Source of the DNA: an uncultured Marinobacter sp.
GTDB taxonomy: Bacteria; Pseudomonadota; Gammaproteobacteria; Pseudomonadales; Oleiphilaceae
Reading direction: 5' to 3'
DNA length: 64,000 nucleotides
Assembly: GCF_947488835.1 (NCBI RefSeq)
Contig: NZ_CANLBK010000002.1
Coordinates: 310,001-374,000, forward strand
Position numbers and translations under genes: made by a program
Shown: one piece after another, positions 16,988-24,801 of the stretch
Position numbering within the stretch: the stretch's first letter is position 1
Layout: each line of letters starts with the position of its first letter
The notes under the pieces: generated by a model
What the model saw: the letters and a program-made list of their open reading frames with translations, nothing else
Told to the model about the DNA's origin: nothing
Databases searched by the model: none

Positions 16988-17683
16988 GTGTATAAGTGGA
17001 TAGCTGAGCATCACCAGGTACTTTCAATCGTTGCCAGTTTTGGCTCCTTACTTATATGGCTGGTATATGCGCAGCTCCTTTACCTTGGGTTCAGGAGGCA
17101 GAGAAGCCCGCGCTTGATTATTAATCGCGGTCGCAACAAAGATATCAATGCTCTGTGTCTCATCAGTAATATGAGCGCGGAATCTGTATTTGTTGAATAC
17201 ATCATAGCGAAGCTCGAAACTTCGGAAGGCGAGATCACGATGGACGTCACTGATTTCGAGCGAGAATACAGCGAAGGCGATGAGCAGAGTCCGCTGGACG
17301 TAAGAGAGAATACCAGGCAGGGACCAATCGAGTGTGGCGGCTTTTTACACATTGGTACTTTCTGCGAACTAATCCAGCGTCTTGCGCGCTATGAAAATAT
17401 CGAGGTTGTCGATGGTCAGCCTCAAGGAGAGCTAGAATTCACCCGCCTGACGCTGAGTCTGATTGGAATATATGGCCCGGAAAATATGCCCGTAGGCGCT
17501 GAGCGAAGTTTCGATATAAGCGTTAGCGGGAGCCGTTTGGGGCTAAAACCTGCATCGTGGGATACTAAGCAGTTAGCGTCTATCCGTCAGCGTCGCAAGC
17601 TTCGGAGAACGGTCGAAGAACTGAATGCTACAGACTTTTCATCGTCATCCTCTCTTCGCCGTGTAGCCGCTATTCAAAAGTGA
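16988..17683 (+). CDS. Hypothetical membrane-anchored protein
   Basis: A 231-residue protein of no family I recognise. One N-terminal membrane helix (about 12-34, LSIVASFGSLLIWLVYAQLLYL) is followed by a basic segment (RRQRSPRLIINRG) and a soluble domain (about 45-185) that looks beta-rich, with acidic stretches such as EREYSEGDEQ. The tail (195-231) is basic and Ser-rich. The start is GTG at 16988, preceded by AGGGG about 7 nt upstream. The topology suggests a cytoplasmic soluble part by the positive-inside rule. It stands alone between the stress islet and the pot operon, convergent with potI. Confidence 0.65.
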   Translation: MYKWIAEHHQVLSIVASFGSLLIWLVYAQLLYLGFRRQRSPRLIINRGRNKDINALCLISNMSAESVFVEYIIAKLETSEGEITMDVTDFEREYSEGDEQSPLDVRENTRQGPIECGGFLHIGTFCELIQRLARYENIEVVDGQPQGELEFTRLTLSLIGIYGPENMPVGAERSFDISVSGSRLGLKPASWDTKQLASIRQRRKLRRTVEELNATDFSSSSSLRRVAAIQK

Positions 17684-17788
17684 TCCAGTCGACTAATGGG
17701 GCGGATGTATGCATAGACTGAATTGCTACTCCGTTAACCCACGCGATGAATCGCTATGGTTGGGGTATTGCCCTGCTGATTTTTCCGA

Positions 17789-18616
17789 TCAGGAAAGGCG
17801 CCCACTGCGGCGCCTTTTTTCGTTTCTGCGCATTACATACCAGGCGATAAACGCCACCAAAGATACCGTCAGAATAATCAGCGTGGCCAGTGCGTTGATC
17901 TTTGGTGATACGCCCATGCGTACCGATGAGAACACCACCATGGGCAAGGTGGTGGAGCCAGGGCCGGATACAAAGCTGGCAATTACCAGGTCGTCCAGCG
18001 ACAGGGTGAACGCCAGCAACCATCCGGACACCAGGGCCGGGGCAATCACCGGCAAAGTGACCACAAAGAATGTCTTCAAGGGTGTGCAGCCCAGATCCAT
18101 GGCGGCTTCCTCAATGGAGCGATCCACCTCTTGTAATCGGGTACTCACAACCACCGCCACATAGGCGCTGCAGAAGGTGGTGTGGGCAATCCAGATGGTC
18201 ACCATTCCACGATCTGCAGGCCAGCCGGTCAGCTCTGCCAGTTGAACAAACAGAAGCAGCAACGACAAACCGGTGATCACTTCCGGCATAACCAGAGGGG
18301 CGGTAATCATGCCAGACAGCAGTGTTCGGCGTCGCATGCGCTTGAATCGGGTGATCACAAACGCACACAGGGTGCCCAGGCACATGGCCATGCTGGCGGA
18401 GTAGAAGGCGATTTTAAGGCTCATCCACACGGCCGACAGTATTTGCTGGTCCTGAAACAGGGCGCTGTACCAGTGTGTCGAGAAACCGGCCCACACAGAT
18501 ACCAGCCGGGATGCGTTGAACGAATACACGATCAGCACAAACATCGGCAGGTACAAAAACAACAGTCCCAGAATCAGCATGATTTTGGAGAGGCTGATAC
18601 CGCGAGCATTAACCAT
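17789..18616 (-). CDS. potI: Putrescine ABC transporter permease PotI
   Basis: A 275-residue inner-membrane permease with six predicted helices and the coupling-loop motif EEAAMDLGCTPLKTFFVVTLP (about residues 160-180), which contacts the ATPase. With PotF, PotG and PotH it forms an ABC importer; the operon order and PotF similarity point to putrescine. The ATG at 18616 lies inside the end of potH, overlapping it by 8 nt, so translation is coupled. The last codons (KRRRSGRLS) coincide with a GC-rich hairpin at 17794-17820, so the transcription terminator overlaps the coding end. Confidence 0.92.
   Translation of the reverse strand: MVNARGISLSKIMLILGLLFLYLPMFVLIVYSFNASRLVSVWAGFSTHWYSALFQDQQILSAVWMSLKIAFYSASMAMCLGTLCAFVITRFKRMRRRTLLSGMITAPLVMPEVITGLSLLLLFVQLAELTGWPADRGMVTIWIAHTTFCSAYVAVVVSTRLQEVDRSIEEAAMDLGCTPLKTFFVVTLPVIAPALVSGWLLAFTLSLDDLVIASFVSGPGSTTLPMVVFSSVRMGVSPKINALATLIILTVSLVAFIAWYVMRRNEKRRRSGRLS
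17794..17820. terminator. Bidirectional terminator overlapping the potI 3' end
   Basis: A hairpin with arms AAAGGCGCC and GGCGCCTTT and a CACTGC loop, followed on the + strand by a run of six T. It lies between the rightward hypothetical gene and leftward potI, overlapping the last codons of potI. The A/T ends let it act in both directions, better on the + strand. Confidence 0.75.
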
Positions 18617-19538
18617 TCTTCGACATCTCCCGACTCTGGAAGCGGTGGAACAATATAATCGGCACCAACAGCAGTGCCAGCATGACAATGGCCAACGCAG
18701 AGGCAACGGGCCAGTCGCGGTTGTTGAAGAACTCTTCCCACAACACCTTGCCGATCATCAGCGTATCCGGGCCGCCGAGCAGCTCAGGAATTACGAACTC
18801 ACCGACAGCGGGAATGAATACCAGCATACAGCCCGCCAAAATACCGGCCTTGGATGAAGGCAGGGTAATGGCCCAGAAGGTCGTAATGCTGCGGCAGCCG
18901 AGGTCTGATGCTGCTTCCAGCAGGCGCAGATCCAGCTTCACCAGGTTGGTAAAAATGGGCAGCACCATAAACGGTAAGTAGGCATAGGTAATGCCGAGGA
19001 TTACCGCAAAGTTGGTGTTCAGCATTTTCAGCGGCTCGTCGATCAACCCGAGCCAGAGCAGGAAGCTGTTCAGCAAACCCTGATTGCCGAGGATGCCCAT
19101 CCAGGCGTAGACCCGAATCAGGAACGAGGTCCATGAGGGCAGCATCACCATCAACAGAAGCACTAACTGCCAGTGTTTTGGAGCCCGGGCCATAGCGTAG
19201 GCCATTGGGTAGCCAATCAGCAGGCAGGCGATGGTGGAGATAAACGCGGTTTTCACCGAACCCCAATAGGCTGCAACGTACAGGCTGTCGGACAGCAGGA
19301 ATAAATAGTTGCCGAAGTTCACCACCACCGACAGGGTGTTTTCTGCCAGCCGGAATACCGGCTCGTATGGCGGTATGGCCATCACGGCCGACGTCAGGCT
19401 GATCTTCAGGATCAGCGCGAACGGCAGCAGGAAAAACAGCAATAGCCACGCGAACGGAATGCCAAACAGCACCCGACGGTGGAACAGCAATGTACGCACC
19501 CGCGCCATCAAGGGCGCGGGAATCGGATTCCTGTTCAT
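18609..19538 (-). CDS. potH: Putrescine ABC transporter permease PotH
   Basis: A 309-residue permease with six helices. The coupling motif LLEAASDLGCRSITTFWAITLP lies near 205-226. It pairs with PotI in the membrane part of the importer. The chosen ATG (MNRNPIPAPL) is 4 nt after the potG stop codon; the frame continues open upstream through potG, which is a shadow. The 3' end overlaps potI by 8 nt. The N-terminal basic stretch before the first helix is typical for PotH. Confidence 0.92.
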   Translation of the reverse strand: MNRNPIPAPLMARVRTLLFHRRVLFGIPFAWLLLFFLLPFALILKISLTSAVMAIPPYEPVFRLAENTLSVVVNFGNYLFLLSDSLYVAAYWGSVKTAFISTIACLLIGYPMAYAMARAPKHWQLVLLLMVMLPSWTSFLIRVYAWMGILGNQGLLNSFLLWLGLIDEPLKMLNTNFAVILGITYAYLPFMVLPIFTNLVKLDLRLLEAASDLGCRSITTFWAITLPSSKAGILAGCMLVFIPAVGEFVIPELLGGPDTLMIGKVLWEEFFNNRDWPVASALAIVMLALLLVPIILFHRFQSREMSKNG

Positions 19539-19542
19539 GGCA

Positions 19543-20661
19543 TTAATTCCAAAGCAGGATGGGGCTGGAGGCTTCCCAGGAAACGAACACGGTGTCGCCC
19601 CAGGTTGGCCGTTCACCGCGGCGTTCCACGTTCGCCATGGTGGCCTGCACACGCTTGCCGCTGGCCAGCTTCACGTAATAGGAGGTGATGTCGCCCAGGT
19701 ACGCGATGTTCTCCACCGTGCCCTTGCTCCAGTTGAACTCACCTTCAGGCTTGTCTGGTGTCAGGTAGATTTTCTCCGGGCGCAGGGCAATCAGCGTGTT
19801 GGTATTTTCTGCCGATGTGGTCACGCCGCGGTCAATAAATACCTGTGCGTCCAGCAAGCCGCTGGATAGCAGAATGCTGTCGGAGTTGTCTTCCTCGATG
19901 CTGGCCTCAAAGATATTCACCGAGCCAATAAACTCCGCCGTCATGCGGCTGTTCGGGCTTTCGTAAATATCGATGGGTGAGCCCACCTGCGCAATCTGTC
20001 CAAAGGACATAATGGCAATGCGGCTGGCCATGGTCATGGCTTCTTCCTGATCGTGGGTCACCATCAGGCAAGTGGCACCCACTTTTTCCAGAATATCCAC
20101 CAGCTCAAGCTGCATCTCTGTGCGCAGCTTTTTATCGAGCGCACCCATAGGCTCATCCAGAAGCAACAGCTTCGGGCGTTTTGCCAGAGAGCGGGCCAGT
20201 GCAACCCGCTGCTGTTGGCCACCGGAAAGCTGCTGCGGCCGACGCTTGGCGTAGGGCTCCATTTTGACCAGCTTGAGCATGGCTGCCACGCGGTCGCGAA
20301 TCTCTTCCTTCGGCAGCTTGTCCTGTTTCAGACCCATGGCAATGTTCTGCTCCACGGTCATGTGCGGGAACAGTGCGTAGGACTGAAACATCATGTTCGT
20401 TGGGCGCAAGTAGGGAGGCAGGGCAGTTATGTCCTGACCATCCAGCACAATACGACCGCTATCTGGTGTCTCAAAGCCGGCCAACATACGCAGCAGTGTG
20501 GACTTGCCAGAGCCGGAGCCTCCCAAGAGCGCGAATATTTCGCCCTTGTGGATGTCCAGGCTTACGTCGTCCACCGCCAGTGTGCTGTCAAAGCTTTTTG
20601 ATACACCACGAATGCTGAGTAGCACCTCCGCTTTCGCGGAGGTGCTGATTCCGTTAACCAC
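19543..20661 (-). CDS. potG: Putrescine ABC transporter ATP-binding protein PotG
   Basis: A 372-residue ABC ATPase. Walker A is GGSGSGKST (about 47-55), the signature is LSGGQQQR, Walker B is LLLLDEP, and the switch His is in VTHDQEEAM. A C-terminal regulatory TOBE-like domain (about 280-372) is present. It energises uptake through PotH/PotI. The stop is 4 nt before the potH start, and the ATG at 20661 is 4 nt after the potF stop, so potF, potG, potH and potI form a compact operon. Confidence 0.94.
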   Translation of the reverse strand: MVNGISTSAKAEVLLSIRGVSKSFDSTLAVDDVSLDIHKGEIFALLGGSGSGKSTLLRMLAGFETPDSGRIVLDGQDITALPPYLRPTNMMFQSYALFPHMTVEQNIAMGLKQDKLPKEEIRDRVAAMLKLVKMEPYAKRRPQQLSGGQQQRVALARSLAKRPKLLLLDEPMGALDKKLRTEMQLELVDILEKVGATCLMVTHDQEEAMTMASRIAIMSFGQIAQVGSPIDIYESPNSRMTAEFIGSVNIFEASIEEDNSDSILLSSGLLDAQVFIDRGVTTSAENTNTLIALRPEKIYLTPDKPEGEFNWSKGTVENIAYLGDITSYYVKLASGKRVQATMANVERRGERPTWGDTVFVSWEASSPILLWN

Positions 20662-20665
20662 GCCC

Positions 20666-21772
20666 TTAACGACCGGACTTAACGCTGGTCCAGGTGCGGG
20701 TCATCAGGCGCTGTGTGTCCTGAGGCCGACCTTCCATGATGTAGAGCTTTTTCATCACATCATCCGTAGGGTAAATGCTGGTGTCGTTAAAGATTTCTGC
20801 ATCCACAAATTCATCGGCTGCCTTGTTCGGGTTGGCGTACCAAACATAGTTGGTCACCTCAGCGATGATCTCTGGCTTCATCAAAAAGTTGACCAGCTTG
20901 TGGGCATTCTCAACGTTCGGTGCGCCAGCAGGGATGGTCATCATATCGAACCACAACACCGCACCTTCTTTAGGAATGGTGTAGCGGATTTCATTGCCGT
21001 TTTTGGCTTCCTCGGCACGAGCAGCCGCCTGCAGAATGTCACCGGAATAGCCGGCAGCCACGCACAGGTCGCCATTAGCCAGGTCGCCAATGTAGCGGGA
21101 CGAGTGGAAGTAGGTGATGCTCGGCCGCACGGCCTTGATCACGTCGCCACCCTTTTTGATGTCTTCGGCATTGTTGCTGTTCGGGTTCAAGCCTGCGTAG
21201 GCCATAGCAGCCCGCACCATTTCTTCGCCGGAATCCAACATGGCAATGCCGCAGCCGCTTTTGGCCAGCTTGGCGGTTACTTCCGGGTCAAACACCAGGG
21301 CCCAGGAGTCTGTGGGCGCACTGTCGCCCAGAATTTTCTGGATACGGCCAGCGTTGTAGCCATAGCCGTTGGTTCCCCACAAATAGGGAATCGAAAACTG
21401 GCTGCCAGAATCCACTTTTTCCAACTGGGTCATCAGGTCGGGGTTCAGGTTGACCATGTTCGGCAGTTTGTCGTGATCCAGAGCTACAAAAGCCTTGGCA
21501 GAGATCTGCTTGGCAACGTAGTGGTTTGAAGGCACTACCAGGTCGTAGCCAGAGCGGCCAGACAGCAGCGCGGCTTCGAGAACCTCGTTACTGTCGTAAA
21601 CGTCGTAAACGACCTTGATGCCGGTTTCTTTGGTGAACTTCGCCAGGGTGTTCTCGGCGATGTAGTCAGACCAGTTATACACACGCACTTCTTCTGCTGC
21701 GATTGCAGAAGAGGCACACAGAGATAACGCAACGGAGGCGGCCAGCGCCTGTGGCTTACACAACTTGAACAT
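20666..21772 (-). CDS. potF: Putrescine-binding periplasmic protein PotF
   Basis: A 368-residue binding protein. A signal peptide (MFKLCKPQALAASVALSLCASSAIA) is followed by EVRVYNWSDYIAENTL, then VVYDVYDSNEVLEA, YFHSSRYIGDLANGDLCVA and IPKEGA, all strongly like E. coli PotF. The C-terminal RTWTSVKSGR also matches. It binds putrescine in the periplasm and delivers it to PotHI. The ATG at 21772 starts the signal peptide and has GAGGGA about 9 nt upstream; the frame is open a further 12 codons but without signal-peptide character. It is the first gene of the leftward operon. Confidence 0.94.
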   Translation of the reverse strand: MFKLCKPQALAASVALSLCASSAIAAEEVRVYNWSDYIAENTLAKFTKETGIKVVYDVYDSNEVLEAALLSGRSGYDLVVPSNHYVAKQISAKAFVALDHDKLPNMVNLNPDLMTQLEKVDSGSQFSIPYLWGTNGYGYNAGRIQKILGDSAPTDSWALVFDPEVTAKLAKSGCGIAMLDSGEEMVRAAMAYAGLNPNSNNAEDIKKGGDVIKAVRPSITYFHSSRYIGDLANGDLCVAAGYSGDILQAAARAEEAKNGNEIRYTIPKEGAVLWFDMMTIPAGAPNVENAHKLVNFLMKPEIIAEVTNYVWYANPNKAADEFVDAEIFNDTSIYPTDDVMKKLYIMEGRPQDTQRLMTRTWTSVKSGR

Positions 21773-22089
21773 TGGATAACGTCCCTCACTGAAAAGGGAT
21801 GGATACAAAACGTGCAGGACGCACGCGGTGTTGTGCAGGTCTGCTGAGGGAAGGCCGCGGGTGCGACTCCTTTGAGGCTTGTCCTGGAAAACGGCGGTGG
21901 GGCTATAGCTTATGGAACCGACCGAATTCGCGCGATATTTAACACGAGAATGCGTGGCGCGCTACAACTATCTTGTTGGAGTGTGCGGAGGGTTGTACCT
22001 ATGAGGACTTATCAGCTTCAGAAACTACTCCCACGGTGCGGGAGTTTACGGCTCTCGGGCACCGTGAAAGAGTGTTTGAGTGGCAGTTG
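21773..22089. other. Upstream region of potF, no gene seen
   Basis: About 317 bp between potF and a small hypothetical gene. Short open frames on the + strand have no ribosome-binding site or family resemblance. The stretch presumably carries the potFGHI promoter and leader; I could not pin the promoter. Confidence 0.4.
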
Positions 22090-22320
22090 TTATCCCCGCC
22101 AATAGTTGTTGGCCGCCGCTACCGTCTGAAAGTTTACAGCGATAACGTGGGAGGCAGCAGTCAAACCGTCGGCAGAGTTCGCGTATTCTGGCCGTAGCTT
22201 TTTCAGTGTATCCATATCCGGCTGAGTGTATTTCACGCCGCGACGGCTCAGGGTGATGGCAAGCTCATAGCCTTGCTGCGGAGTATCGGTAATCAACGAG
22301 GTTAGCCAAGTATCAGTCAT
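22090..22320 (-). CDS. Small hypothetical protein
   Basis: A 76-residue protein of unknown family, MTDTWLTSLITDTPQQGYEL at its start. It has no signal peptide or membrane helix, and a mixed composition that looks like a real folded protein (LAITLSRRGVKY, then a helix near LKKLRPEYA). AAAAGG precedes the ATG by 8 nt. An in-frame upstream extension to 22368 lacks support. It sits between the FAD oxidoreductase and potF, on the same strand as both. Coding status is plausible but not proven. Confidence 0.5.
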   Translation of the reverse strand: MTDTWLTSLITDTPQQGYELAITLSRRGVKYTQPDMDTLKKLRPEYANSADGLTAASHVIAVNFQTVAAANNYWRG

Positions 22321-22407
22321 TTTAAATACCTTTTTATTTGGGTTCGCCGAAAGAGTAGCAGACGACACGCGGTTTTGCGCATCGTCTATATCAAGGCAAG
22401 CTCTTTG

Positions 22408-24033
22408 TTAGCCTACAAACATCTTCTTCGCAAGCGGGATGCCTTTCAAACCGCTCACGGCAACGGTTGTCAGCAAACCACCTAGCATGGCGCCCACTAC
22501 TCCGGCGGTCATGATGTCCTGGCCGGTGAGGTACAGGCCGGGTATGCGGGTCTTGGGCTTTAGCCAGTCCTGCTCGAAGCGGTCGGGAGTATGGTCGAGG
22601 CCATAAATTTCCCCTTCGCTGTAGCGGCAAAAGTAATCCGTAGAAAGGGAGGTGGACAGCTCGTAGTAATCCACTTTGCCTTCCAGATGCGGAAATTTCT
22701 CATACAGCTTGGTGAGCAAGCGCTGGGCGAATTCTTCCTTCTTGGCTTCATAGTCTTCACCGCGCTTGCCCCAAGGCTTGTCGGCCCACTCTTCGTACCA
22801 TTTGAAGGGACCGGGTGCCACAATCTCAATGGTGGCCCGGTTAGGGTAGCGCTCCAGAAAGCTGGGGTCTTTCGCCGAGGGGAACGAAATATAGGTTAGC
22901 GAAATATCGTTGTTATCCGGATCTTCCTCGAACTCCCTCACATGCTTTTCGTAGTCTGTGCCGGGGTAAATCCAGTAGTTGGTTTTCGGCAGGCCCAGGT
23001 TCTCTGCAGTATCTTCCAGGCCAATATACAGGCAATTACTGGCCATGGAGCGCTTAACGGTTTTCAGTTTGTCCTGATAGTAATCCCATTCAGGCGCGTC
23101 TTTTGGCAGCAGCTTGTTGAAGGTGTTGAATACGCCTGCGTTGCTGATGACCAGTGGCGAGCGAATCTCTGCACCGTCGGCCATGCGAACGCCCACGGCT
23201 TTGCCTTTCTCGATGAGAATCTCAGTCACATCAGCGTAGGTAAAGACTTCACCGCCGCTTTGCTGAACCACCGGGATAATGGTCTTGGCCATTTCAGAGG
23301 CGCCACCAATTGGGTAGTAGCCGCCGTGCAGGTAATGGCGGGCGATCAGTGAGTGGACAATGAAGCTGGATTGGGCTGGTGGCAGGCCGTTGTCGCCCCA
23401 CTGGCCGGTAAGCACGGCAATCAGCTCCTGGTTGCTGGTAATGCCTTCAAGCACTTCGCGGGTGGGCTTGTTCAGGAACTCCGGTGCCTTGCGTCTTGCC
23501 AGCATGCTCAGTGGACCGAGCGCGAGGCTTGGTAGCACTTTACTCAGAACAACGGCCGGCATGGCTTTGGATACCTGGCGCAGATAATCCAGGTAAGTGT
23601 CGATGGCCCTTTCTTCTTCCGGGAAGGCTTTAATCAGTTCTGCACGGAATTCTTCCGGGCCGGCTACCAGGTCCACGTACTTTTCGCCCATGTAGATTCG
23701 GTCGTAGTTGGCGTCCATTGGCGCCCATTTCAACTGACTGTCAGTGATGTGGTCGAACAGCCGCTTACCGAGAGTATGGTCTGCGCCCATGTCACCGATG
23801 TAGTGCACGCCCACATCCCATTCGTAACCGTTACGGTCGTAGCTGTGGGTGAATCCGCCGGCAGTGTAGTGCTGTTCAAGAACGAGCACTTTTTTGCCCA
23901 TTTTGCTCATACAAGCAGCTGCGGTCAGGCCGCCGATGCCGGAGCCAATGATGATGGCATCGTAGGGGCCGTCCAGGCGTTTTTCACGATAACGTTTGCC
24001 AACGCGGAGGGTGCTGGGTTTTGGGCTGCTCAT
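22408..24033 (-). CDS. Phytoene dehydrogenase / retinol saturase family FAD oxidoreductase
   Basis: A 541-residue flavoprotein. The N-terminal dinucleotide motif is DAIIIGSGIGGLTAAACMSKMG (about 25-46), followed by LVLEQHYTAGGFTHSY. The C-terminal FAD motif is GLYLTGQDIMTAGVVGAMLGG (about 495-515). This places it with carotenoid isomerases, phytoene desaturases and all-trans-retinol 13,14-reductase. The natural substrate here is unknown; no carotenoid genes are near. It starts 4 nt after the TetR stop, so the two form an operon under the regulator's own operator. A C-terminal hydrophobic stretch may help membrane association. Confidence 0.88.
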   Translation of the reverse strand: MSSPKPSTLRVGKRYREKRLDGPYDAIIIGSGIGGLTAAACMSKMGKKVLVLEQHYTAGGFTHSYDRNGYEWDVGVHYIGDMGADHTLGKRLFDHITDSQLKWAPMDANYDRIYMGEKYVDLVAGPEEFRAELIKAFPEEERAIDTYLDYLRQVSKAMPAVVLSKVLPSLALGPLSMLARRKAPEFLNKPTREVLEGITSNQELIAVLTGQWGDNGLPPAQSSFIVHSLIARHYLHGGYYPIGGASEMAKTIIPVVQQSGGEVFTYADVTEILIEKGKAVGVRMADGAEIRSPLVISNAGVFNTFNKLLPKDAPEWDYYQDKLKTVKRSMASNCLYIGLEDTAENLGLPKTNYWIYPGTDYEKHVREFEEDPDNNDISLTYISFPSAKDPSFLERYPNRATIEIVAPGPFKWYEEWADKPWGKRGEDYEAKKEEFAQRLLTKLYEKFPHLEGKVDYYELSTSLSTDYFCRYSEGEIYGLDHTPDRFEQDWLKPKTRIPGLYLTGQDIMTAGVVGAMLGGLLTTVAVSGLKGIPLAKKMFVG

Positions 24034-24037
24034 TTAG

Positions 24038-24649
24038 TTAATCCTGTTGTGATTGTTGTTGGTCAGACCGGGCGCCGTCCAGCAGTAAACTGAGAACGCC
24101 GTCGGTCAACATGGGTTCGGTCTTTGCGCTGGGCAAATGACCATCGATGGTTAGTTGCGACAGCCCGTGCACCAGAGACCAAGCGGCGGCTGTCATTAGT
24201 GAAACGGGGGAAGGTTTGAGGTAACCCAGTTCTCGGGCACGGGCAACGGTGTTTTCAAGAACCTGAAAAGCCCCTTTGCCAGCGGCATCCAAACGTGGGT
24301 GAGCCCCTAAAGGCAGCACGCGACCGCCAAACATAAGACGATACAGATTGGGCTCTTCCTGGGCGAAAGCGACATATACCAGCCCAATCTCAATCAACGC
24401 CTTGCGCGGCATTTTCTGATCTACAACCCGCAGGCGATCGCGCAGGGCCTCGAACCCTTCAATGGCAAGTTCGGCCAGCAGCGTTTCGCGGTCTGAGAAG
24501 TGGCGGTATAGCGCGGGTGCGCTGACTCCGAGTTGCTTAGCCAGGGCGCGCAAGCTGATGGCGGCATCCCCTTGGCTTCTGAGTATGTCCAACGCCAGCG
24601 ACTGCGCCTGGGGCTGCAGGTCGCCGTGGTGGTAGGCAGGTTTCGCCAT
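24038..24649 (-). CDS. TetR family transcriptional regulator
   Basis: A 203-residue repressor. The N-terminal helix-turn-helix is ISLRALAKQLGVSAPALYRHFSDRETLLAEL (about 35-65). The C-terminal ligand domain has ALIEIGLVYVAFAQEEPNLYRLMFG, of the WHG/TetR_C type found near lipid and acyl-CoA genes. It precedes and is coupled to the FAD oxidoreductase (4-nt gap). The 33-bp double palindrome at 24670-24702, just before its ATG, is its likely autoregulatory operator. The ligand is unknown; a fatty or isoprenoid acid is plausible. Confidence 0.9.
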   Translation of the reverse strand: MAKPAYHHGDLQPQAQSLALDILRSQGDAAISLRALAKQLGVSAPALYRHFSDRETLLAELAIEGFEALRDRLRVVDQKMPRKALIEIGLVYVAFAQEEPNLYRLMFGGRVLPLGAHPRLDAAGKGAFQVLENTVARARELGYLKPSPVSLMTAAAWSLVHGLSQLTIDGHLPSAKTEPMLTDGVLSLLLDGARSDQQQSQQD

Positions 24650-24669
24650 AGGTGTTCAGGTTCTCTGAT

Positions 24670-24702
24670 GTTATCGGTGGTAACAATGTTACTGGTGATA
24701 AC
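24670..24702. promoter_or_regulatory. TetR operator, two GTTA-N7-TAAC palindromes in tandem
   Basis: GTTATCGGTGGTAAC and GTTACTGGTGATAAC lie 3 nt apart (AAT), and together make an overall dyad with outer GTTATC/GATAAC. The site starts 20 bp before the TetR ATG. It fits two TetR dimers; binding is inferred. Confidence 0.7.
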
Positions 24703-24743
24703 ATCATGAAGTTGAGCAGCTGTCAAACAGATTTTGGCGTGTC

Positions 24744-24783
24744 AAAAAAAAGCCCCGGTGCTCAGCTAAGGAGAACCGGGGCT
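24744..24783 (-). terminator. Rho-independent terminator of the liu operon
   Basis: A 9-bp stem (AGCCCCGGT / ACCGGGGCT on the + strand) with a 15-nt loop, followed on the minus strand by eight T. It lies 19 bp after the acyl-CoA synthetase stop and closes the leftward liu transcript. Confidence 0.88.
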
Positions 24784-24801
24784 TGCGATTGCCAGGGGTT
24801 T

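Noticed and set aside
21872..22197. Short + strand frames upstream of potF
   Set aside because: No ribosome-binding sites and partial overlap with the opposite small gene; composition looks random.
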